In this document: positions 1-9,200 of the stretch, piece by piece | Numbering within the stretch: the stretch's first letter is position 1 | How the letters are laid out: each line of letters begins with the position of its first letter | Assembly: GCA_026770585.1 (NCBI GenBank) | Contig: MU646315.1 | Location: forward strand, 611,040-623,570 | Reading direction: 5' to 3' | DNA: 12,531 nucleotides | Source of the DNA: Baffinella frigidus | Lineage: Eukaryota; Cryptophyceae; Cryptomonadales; Baffinellaceae | Made by a program: the position numbers and the translations under genes | Notes under the pieces: model-generated | The model's database searches: none | Told to the model about the DNA's origin: nothing | Seen by the model: the letters and a program-made list of their open reading frames with translations, nothing else

Positions 1-167
1 CCATCAATCATCAACCATCAACCATCAACCATCAACCATCAACCATCAACCATCAACCATCAACCATCAACCATCAACCATCAACCATCAACCATGATCC
101 CTTAACCCTGAAACCTGAACCCTGAACTCTGATCCCTGATCCCTGAACCCTGAATCCCGGCCTCTCT
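1..167 (+). repeat. (CCATCAA)n array, then CCCTGAA-type repeats, up to exon 1
   Basis: About 94 bp of nearly perfect 7-bp CCATCAA units, followed by degenerate CCCTGAA/CCCTGAT units. This is the 3' part of an intron whose start lies left of the window. The unit differs by two bases from CCCTAAA. Confidence 0.9.
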
Positions 168-173
168 GAACAG

Positions 174-260
174 ATCCGGGAATCGCTGCTGAAGGACTCT
201 TTGCTCGAGGACCTACACAAGCTGCGCCTGGAGTGCACCGAGAACCTGTCCCTCCAGCAC
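174..260 (+). CDS. Exon 1 of window: segment just before AAA5
   Basis: Residues 1-29 of the visible protein, phase 0 at both ends. It follows acceptor ACAG and ends CAC|gtacgc. It encodes a charged helical stretch beginning IRESLLKDSLLEDLH, where dyneins have the FR..LL..W segment that leads into AAA5. Weakest match of the set on its own, but it joins in frame to exon 2 at the expected distance from the W..QGLP motif. Confidence 0.8.
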
Positions 261-3200
261 GTACGCCCCGATCCCGAATAGTCCGTTTCCGAATTGGCTT
301 GATGCATGCCATGCACGCTGCGATCGAGGAGTTTTCCGATTTGTGTGTTGGGTTCGAGAGAAAGCAGTTGGCAGAAAGAAGCTGGCAGAAAGGAGTTGAC
401 GCGCGGTCATCTCGTCAACTCCATCGCACAGCACCTGCACCTGCAACCCTAAACCCTGAACCCTAAACCCTAAACCCTACACCCCACACCAGGTGCTGTG
501 CGACGACCCGCTGGAGGTCTTGGACTGGAAGAGCCAAGGCTTGCCCTCCGACGAATTCTCGGTACACGCTCACTACCAACAGAGCTCTGAGTTGGTGTGG
601 TGCGGGTTCGTTCGGGCACATGAAACCCCAACCCTCAACCCCAAAACCTAAACCCCAAACCCCAAACCCCAAACACCAAAACCCAAATCCCAAACCCCAA
701 ACCCCAACCCAGGGTACCGTGGTCCCAAACCATAAACCCCAAACCCTGCTAGGTGCAAAACGGGCTGCTGACGACCAAATCGATCCGCTACCCGCTTCTG
801 CTCGACCCCTCAGGACAGGGCATCCAGGTGAACTGACCTCCCTAAACCCTTCCTGAACCCTCCCTAAACCTTCTTGAAACTCTAAACCCTAAACACCAAA
901 CCCTAAACCCGGAACCCGAAACCCGAAACCCGAAACCCGAAACATCAAACCCCAAACTCCAAACCCCAAACCCCAAACCCCAAACCCCAAACCCCAAACC
1001 CCAAACCCTAATGCAGTGGGTGGCGGCGCAGGAGGCGGGGGCGGTTCTTTCTGCGAACCCCAAACCCTAAACACGCAACACTAACCGCAAACCCCAACAA
1101 TGCAGTGGGTGACAGCGCGGGAGGCGGCTGCTCTCTGTCCCTGCACCCTAAGCCCTACACCGCAGACCGTAGACCATAGACCATAGACCATAGACCATAG
1201 ACCATAGACCATAGACCATAGACCATAGACCATAGACCCTAAACCATAAACGCGAAACCCGAAACCCGGGACTCTAACCGCAAAGCCAAACAATGCAGTG
1301 GGTGACGGCGCGGGAGGCGGGGGCGGGGCTGCGTTCTGTCTCGCAGAGTGACCGCAATTTCCGAACGGTAACCCTACACCCTAACACTCAGTGGACTTCG
1401 AGGGTGTCGACTCCGCGGAATTCCGCGGGGTACGTGACCAAACTTGTACCAGAAAATCCTGAAAATAAATTGCCCCAGGGCAAGTTTACTTTTGGTGCAA
1501 GGTCCGTAGTCAACCGTGGGGCGGGGCTGTGTTCTGTCTCGCAGAGCGACCGCAACTTCCGCACGGTATCACACAGTCCCACCTCGTTGTTGTTGATGGT
1601 GTTGTTGTTACTGGTGGTGGTGGTGGCGGTGGTGGTGGTGGTGGTGGTGGTGTTGGTGGTGGCGTTGGTGTTGTTGTTCTTGGCGGTGTTGTTGTTGTTG
1701 TTGTTGTTATGGTTGTCGCCGTGTGTTCGAGGCGCCTCGCCTAAGCCCTAAACCGTGAACACCTGGCGTCGACAGGTGTTGAGTGGACTGTCTCGAGACG
1801 GGGTTAGCCACCTTTGACTACCTTGTGCATGAATGCTGTGTAGTCCGTACGGGCTACAGGTTTGGGGGGTGTATGTAGTCCCGCCCTCTGTACCATTTCA
1901 ATAACGCTCTCTATGTAACGACAGGTGTTAGAGGACTGTCTCGAGACGGGGCGGCCGCTGCTGCTGGAGCTGACAGGATGGGAGCTCGATCCGATGCTCA
2001 CTCCCGTCCTCGAGAAGAAGCCTTTGGTTCAGGTCATGCCGATTCCGAAACCCGCGCGCCAGATTTTTGACATTTGCACGACACCGCATTGCATGCTGTG
2101 AATCATGTGTCGCTTGTTGTGAGTTCTGATTGTTTTGCAAATGCTGTTCAGAACACTGAAACTGAACCGCGAAACCTGAAACACTGAACACGAAACCTGA
2201 ACCCGCAAACGGTTTGCGGTTCAGGGAATCGTAAACCCTGTCGAACCCTGGTTGTGGCAGACGGGCAATGAAGTCGTGATACGAATTGGAATGCTCACCC
2301 TTCCTCTGTGCCCCACCCCCGCGACGGTCTCCCTGCGGGCCAACACCCGAACACCCTCACCTATCACCCCCTGTCCTGCTCCTCAGCGTTGATCATCATC
2401 GCAGCCTCCTATGCTGGATCCGAGGGGTGTCAATCGCAAAAGTCAACTCACCTTGCTCTCGAGACAACGTATGCCAACTTCCACGGATTTTGTGGAACTT
2501 GCCGGTACGGCAACTTTTGATTGACCCCCATCACGTCTAAAGTAGTTCCTCCTCCTGGCAGCTTCCGCACTTCCTTCTGAAACCTGGATCGTCAACCCTG
2601 TTGAAACCCTGAATCGTAAACCCTGGATGTTGCAGACGGGTAAGGAAGTCGTGATACGAATCGGAGACGCAAACGTGCTGTACAACGAAGCCTTCACACT
2701 CTACATCGCGACCAAGCTCCAGAACCCCGCCCTCGCCTCCGACACGGCCAACATGGTTATTTCCCTATCCCTTTCTGGAGTATAGGGTGTGTATCAGACA
2801 AGGGCTATGCGCCGTGAAGGGAGAACATCGCCGAGGCTTTCACCCTCTACATCGCTACGAAGCTCCAGAACCCCGCCCTCTCCTCCAACAACGCCAACAT
2901 GGTATTTTCTGAACCCTGAACCCTAAACCATGACCATAAACCATAAACCATAAACCATAAACCATAAACCATAAACCATAAACCATAAAACATTACCATA
3001 CACCATAAACCATAAAACATAAAACATAAACCCCAAACTCTAAACCCCAAACACCAAACACCAAACACCAAACACCAAACACCAAACACCAAACCCCAAA
3101 CCCAAACCCCTAAACCCTAAACCCTAAACCCTAAAACCCAAACCCTAACCCATCAGATGACGATCATCACCTTCGAGCAGACGGCCGCAGTTCTCGACGA

Positions 3201-6200
3201 GATGCTCTACGCGATGGTCCCCAAAACCCGAAACCCCAACCCAGAACCCGGAACCCCAAACCCCAAACCCCAAACCCCAAACCCCAAACCCCAAACCCCA
3301 AACCCCAAACACCAAACCCCAAACCCCGAACCCCAAACCCCAAACCCCAAACCCAAAACCCCAAACCCCAAACCCTCAACCTTAAATCCTAAACCTGAAA
3401 TCCGAAACCCCAAACCCCAAACCAGGTAATCGCATCAGAGCGGCCAGAGATGCAGCGGCAGCGCATCGGGCTCGTCGAGGAGGCACGCACCCCACACCCT
3501 TAACCCTGAACCCTAAACCCTGAACTCTGAACGATAATCCCTGAACTCTAAACTCTAAACCATAAACCATAAGCCTTGAACCATAAACCATAAACCATAA
3601 ACCATAAACCATAAACCATAAACCATAAACCATAAACCATAAACCATAAACCATAAACCATAAACAGTACACCATAAACCATAAACTATAACCCCAAACC
3701 CCAAACCCCAAACCCTACAACCTAAACCTGTTTGGTGTCAGGTGGCGGCGTATCGGCGAGAAGTGGAGAACCACGAGCAAACGCTCCTCTCACGGCTCTC
3801 ACAAGGCGGGGCCAACCTCTTGGAAGATCCCGCGCTCATCGAAATGCTCGCTGGTCAAATCCCATCCACGTTTTCCCTCAGCGAAGCTGTGGGGTACTTG
3901 TACTCTGGTCAGAGTTTTTCCGTTCCTAGCGCTGCCTCACGCCCCATCGACTTGTGTGATGTCTGACCTGGTGTGGCGTCTCGCAGGCACGAAAGAGGCG
4001 GCGCGGACGGTGCGAGATAAGCTGAAACTCGCGTCGGAGGCCGAGGCGAGAATAGATGCCACATGCTCCGACTACCGCCCTGTTGCCACGCGCGGCACGG
4101 TCTGTCCTAAACCCTAAACCCTAAACCGTGTGCCCGGGTTGCCAACGGGGCCCTTCACCAAACCATTAATCATCAACCCCAAACCCTGAGCCCTGAAACC
4201 TGAGCCCTGACCTGAACCCTGAACCCTGGGCCCTCCCTTCCACCCTCTCTTTGACTTTGACAAAACAAAGCGGGTTTTACATCTGTTGGCCACGAAAACA
4301 ATTAAACCATGCCAAAACTTTGACAATTTAGTACCAGCATTGTTGACATTTGTCAGTGTGCATTCTCTTCGTGGCCAACTGATGCTGAAACCGCTTTATC
4401 ATTCTGATTCGCATGATTGATCGGGTGCTGTACTCCTCGAAGATCGGTATTATTATTTTTATTCGTTGGTTTCATTCTTATTCTTATTATTTTTCTTCCA
4501 TTGATCAGGTGCTGTACTTCCTGGTGGCGCTGCTGCGGCGCCTCAACTGTCAACTGTTGACATTAGTTTATTGGTTTCGTTGCCTACAAATGTGAAGACT
4601 GCTCTACCATTGACCAGGTGATGTACGTCCTAGAGATTGTTATTTGTGTTCTTACTCGTGTTCATACTATTGTTCAGGTGCTCTACTTCCTGGTGGCGCT
4701 GCTGCGGCGGCTGAACAACATGTACGACACTTCACTCGCGCAATTCCTCGCCATCTTCCAAGGTACACCCACATCCAATCAATCCCCCCCCCCCGCCCCC
4801 CTGAACCACACCTTGCATGTGTTTGAGGGGGGGTGGGTACACGTTTCGGGTGGCATGGCTGAGGCACCTGACTTTGTCTGAAACCCTAAACTCTAAACTC
4901 TAAACCCTAAACCCCAAACCCCACACCCCAAACCCCAGACCCTAAACCCGAAACCCTAAACCCCAAACCCCAAACCCCAAACCCTAAACCCTAAACCCTT
5001 GTCTACCAGGGACGCTGAACAATGCCGGGGACGGGTCCGGGCGCGCGGGGGGGCGGGTAGCCGTCCTCGTGGACTCCCTTACCCTCGATACCTTCAAGGA
5101 GGTACGCGCCGCTAAATCCAGGCTCGTGAGCGCCCGCGTGACCGGTCACGCGGACGCCGAAGCCAACTATCCGAGGTGACTGCCTTGCGTACTCCCTCAC
5201 CCTCGATACCTTCAAGGAGGTACGCGCCTCGCTAAATCCTAAACCATAAACACTTAACACTCAACATCAAATACTAAACACTAATCACTACACCATAAAC
5301 CCTGAACCATCAACCATCAACCCCAAACCTCAAACCCCAAACCAGGTGCGACAAGGAATGTTCGATAGGGACAGAGACGTCCTCCTGGTCCTCCTCGCCG
5401 TTCGGGTGCAGCAAGACCGCGGGGAGGTCACGGCGAAGCAGATCGCGTGCTTCATCCAGGGCGTCGCTGCCTCGGTCTCCTCCCTTGCATTTTGTTGCGC
5501 AAACCCTAAACCCTAAACCCCAAACCCCAAACCCCAAACTCCAAACCCCAAACCCCAAACCCCAAACCTGAAACTCCGAACCACAAACCACAAACCACAA
5601 ACCACAAACCACAAACCACAAACCACAAACCACAAACCCCAAACCCCAAACCCCAAACCCCAAACCCCAAACCCTTAACCCCAAACCTTTCAGCAGGGGG
5701 GCGACACGAAGCGGCCGAAACCGTACCGGTGGATCCCAGACGGCGTCTGGATCATGGTCTTGCAGGTTGTTGCCCAACAAACCGCACAACCTTGTGCAAT
5801 TCGAAGTGCACCAATCTCCCATGCACCAATCTCCGGAGAATCCCGTTCATTGCAAATGAATCCCTGACTGAACCCTGAACCAAGCCCCTAAACCCTAAAC
5901 CGCAAATAAACGGATGCGTGCCCTGGGTGTCAGTTGCAAGAAGCGTTCTCGCTCCTACGCGACCTACCCTCAACAATAAACCCGACACCTAAACCCCAAA
6001 TCATCACCCCTACGGTGGGAGCTGCAAGACGCGTTCCTAAACGCTTCGAAGCGTTCCTTACCCCTACACCTAAACAGCTGCAAGAAGCGTGTTCCCTGCT
6101 ACGCGAACTGCCCGACTCCATGCCAACAACCACTCCCTCTATTGATTCAAAACTAACCAATCCCACACCCCAATCCCTAAACCCTTCACCTAAACCCGAA

Positions 6201-9200
6201 ACCCTAACCCCCGGGGGAACAGTTGCAAGAAGCGTTCCCACTGCCTCATCGATTTAAACCTACACCCCGAACCCAAAACTCTGTACCCAAACCCTAAACC
6301 CCAACCCTGAACAGTTGCAAGAAGCGTTCCCGCTGCTACGAGACCTGCCCGACTCGATCCAGCATTTCGGCGACCAGTGGCGCTCATGGTACACCCTAGA
6401 CCCTAAACCTCAAACCCGGAACCCGAACCCCGGAATCTCATGGTGCCCCCCCTTCTCTCTTTCCCATGGAACCCGGAACCCGGAACCCGGAACCCTGAAC
6501 TCTATGAAGCCCCGTGTGTAGCGACTCATCCCTGAAACCCAGCACTTTCGAGCAGGTTCGATTCGGAACGGCCAGAAGCGCAGAAGCACCCTGAGATCGT
6601 CTCTGCGCACGCTGAAGCGCTCCCGGCCTTCCCGCACCTCCTCCTCATCCGATCCATGCGCGCCGACCGCGTCGTGCCAGCCACCAAGGCCTACATCCGC
6701 CTGGTGCTCGGCGAATCGTTCCTGGACGTCACGCCCAACAGCATCGAGGGGGCGCTCGCCACCGCCACCGAGAAGACTCCCCTGGTATGGAAAACGAGAA
6801 CACGCCCCTCGGTCATGCTGCTGCCGTTTGCACATGTTCATAGGGTACCGAGCTGAAATCAGGGCAGTTCAGCCTATGGTATTCACTACGGTAGGCCGTC
6901 GGTTCCTTAGGCCCGGGTTTCTCATAGGAGCCCCCCCAGGAGCTACATCCGTGTGGTGCTCGGCGGGCCGTTTCTGAACTCTAAACCCCGGAGCAGGTGC
7001 TGATCCTGTCGGCAGGATCGGACCCGACCGAGACGGTCCTCAACCTCGCCAAGAAACTCAAACGCGAGGTCCTTTCCCACCCACACGAGGCTACCTATGC
7101 GAACAGAATAAATGTCGATTATAAACGTGTGTAGTAATTTTCAGCTGAAAAGCAGCGACTTTACACAGGTCCGACCGCTCAGCGGGCGGAAACGTGATCA
7201 TTTGCCCACAAAACTTTAAAAGTCCGTTTTATTCTGTTCGCCTGGGCAGCCTCGTGTGGACCCTCCGCGGTCCAGTGTCTGAGGTGTAGGGTTTAGGGGC
7301 CGAACTGGTGTCCGTTGGCGTTCACGTGTAGGTCCTATCACGGTTCAGAGTTTCTTTTTCGTTTCGGACCACTACACCCTACACCCTACACCCTGCACCC
7401 TGCACCCTACACCCTACACCCTACACCCTACACCTTTTTCGTTTCGGACCACCCCCGATTTTTACCCCCCGATTTGTACCGGGGGGGTACCAGGAATCGT
7501 TGGCCCCTGGTACGATTTTGTCGGCAGGGTCGGTCCCGACCGAGACGGTCCTCAACCTGGCCAAGAAGCTCAAACGTGAGGTCTCTTCCCGCCTTCCCAC
7601 CACCAACCTGAAACAGCTTAGATGAGGGTTTCCAAGGACGAGTTTTCCCCCAGGTAATACACCACGAAGTGTATCGCTTACATGCAACCCCCTAGGGAAA
7701 TCGTAGGTCCATACGGATGTCCTACCATAGGGCCCTTCGGAGTAAATATCTCCAAAGCTCCCAGACCCGAAATAAGCTGTTTCGGGTTGCTGGTGGTCCG
7801 CCGTCCAGTGTTTCCATCGTTTTCGTCAACCACTGAGGCGGGAACTGCATGAGTCTAAACCCGAAAGCCGGAAGCCGAAAGCCGAAAGCCGAACCCCTGA
7901 CAGGTGTTGGCGGTGTCGCTGGGCAAGGGGCAGGACGCCATCGCTCGCCGCACCATCGATACTGGTAATGACCCAAACAAACAAAAACCATCGATACTGG
8001 TCCTCCACCAAACCTACACCCTACACCCTACGCCCTACACCCTAAACCTTGAAACCTGGACCCTAAACCCAAAACCCAAAACCCTGAACACCAAACCCCA
8101 GACCGCAAACCCCAAACCCCAAGCCCCAAACCCCAAGCCCCAAAACCCCAAACCCCAAACCGCAACCCCAAACAGGCGTGTCGATCGGGTCGTGGGTGCT
8201 GCTGCAGAACGCGCACCTGGGGCTACCGTTCCTCACGGAGCTCGAGCACTCCCTCCTACGGATGGAGGTCTAAACTTTAAACCCTAAAACCTAGCCTTCC
8301 TATCCCTAAACCCTAAACCCTGAATCCTGAACCCTGAACCCTAAGCCCCAAACCCTAAACCCTAAACCCTAAACCCTAAACCCTAATCTCCAAACCCTGA
8401 ACCCTAAAACCTAAACTCTCAACCATAAACCCTGCAGGCACCACTCCCCAAAGTTGATGAAATTCCCCAAAGTCACCCCCCTCTTCCCGACAGGCGGTGG
8501 AGCCAGCGTTCCGGCTGTGGATCACGGCCGAGGCTGCCGCCGACTTCCCTATCGGCATCCTCCAGGTTCGTGCACGCTCGTCTTAAGGCTCTTAGACTTT
8601 TGGATCACGCATCACCAGGCTTGAAACTTCTTGTTCTCTTCTTTGCTTTTGAAGTTTACGGTTGGGGTTTTCGGGTACCGGGGTTCGGCGTTGAGGTTTT
8701 CTGGTTTGAGGTGTGGGGGGTGGGGCTGTGGATCACCGCTGAGGCTGCCGCCGACTTCCCCATTGGCATCCTTCAGGTGCCTTTACCGTTTAGGGTTCAT
8801 AGGGGTTGGGGGTTGGGGCTTAAGGCTTTCAGTGTTCGGCTTTGGGGTTTAAGGTTTGGAGATTTTTTTTGGAGGTTTGGGTTTCGGCTTTCGGTTTTTG
8901 AGGTTTGGGGTGTCGGGGTTTGAGTTTTGAGGTGTAGGGTGGGGGGCTGTGGATCACGGCCGAGGCTGCCGCCTCGGTCGTGGGGAGAGCTTCCCTGTCG
9001 GCATCCACCAGGTCCGTTTCGCGTTGGAGGTTTCGTCTTTTGAAGTTTGTGGCGTGGGGCTTGGGGCGCGGGGCTTGGGTCTTGGTGATTGAGTCTTTGG
9101 GCTTTTGGGTCTTTGGGTTGGGGGTTTTAGGGAGCACTACCCGTCGTCAACACCGTGCGCAAAACGCCGCTGAATCCGACGTTTGACCCCTTTGCCCTTA

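Larger units (their letters stand above)
8640..9133 (-). repeat. Inverted-orientation G-rich heptamers across intron 20
   Basis: Degenerate GGGGTTT, TTTGGGG and GGCTTTC-like units on the sense strand, interrupted by two copies of the exon 20 edge. This is the only intron in which the array runs G-rich on the coding strand. Confidence 0.85.

Noticed and set aside
1293-1751. 152-codon + strand open frame through exon 4, its copy and the GTT/GGT repeat
   Set aside because: It joins a real exon to intron sequence. The exon ends at ACG|gtaacc at 1367, as the in-phase join to exon 5 shows; the rest is polyvaline from a triplet repeat.
2829-2901. An alternative, mutually exclusive exon 6
   Set aside because: It lacks the first half of exon 6, the in-phase frame has a TGA just upstream, and the nearby AG would give the wrong phase.
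3157-3429. Proline/asparagine-rich + strand open frame through the CCCCAAA array, and its glycine/phenylalanine-rich - strand counterpart (also at 620-856, 5310-5822, 10506-10874)
   Set aside because: A 7-bp repeat has no stop in many frames and yields periodic NPKPQTP or GFGVWGL peptides. The period and the exon evidence make these artefacts of the arrays.
3854-3986. Extension of exon 9 through the open frame to 3966
   Set aside because: The family match stops at LIEMLAG and resumes exactly with TKEAA in exon 10; a gtcaaa donor and a CGCAG acceptor keep phase 1.
7500-7540. A fused exon 16-exon 17 copy without intron (CCCCTG|GTACGATTTT), which would suggest a reverse-transcribed source
   Set aside because: Only six bases match the exon 16 end, and they are accounted for by a local inverted repeat, GTACCAGG ... 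CCTGGTAC. Worth a second look only if other fused copies are found.
8570-8923. 117-codon + strand open frame in intron 20
   Set aside because: It is driven by G-rich heptamers (periodic WGLGF/GFR peptide) and by the exon 20 copy; it has no independent family match.
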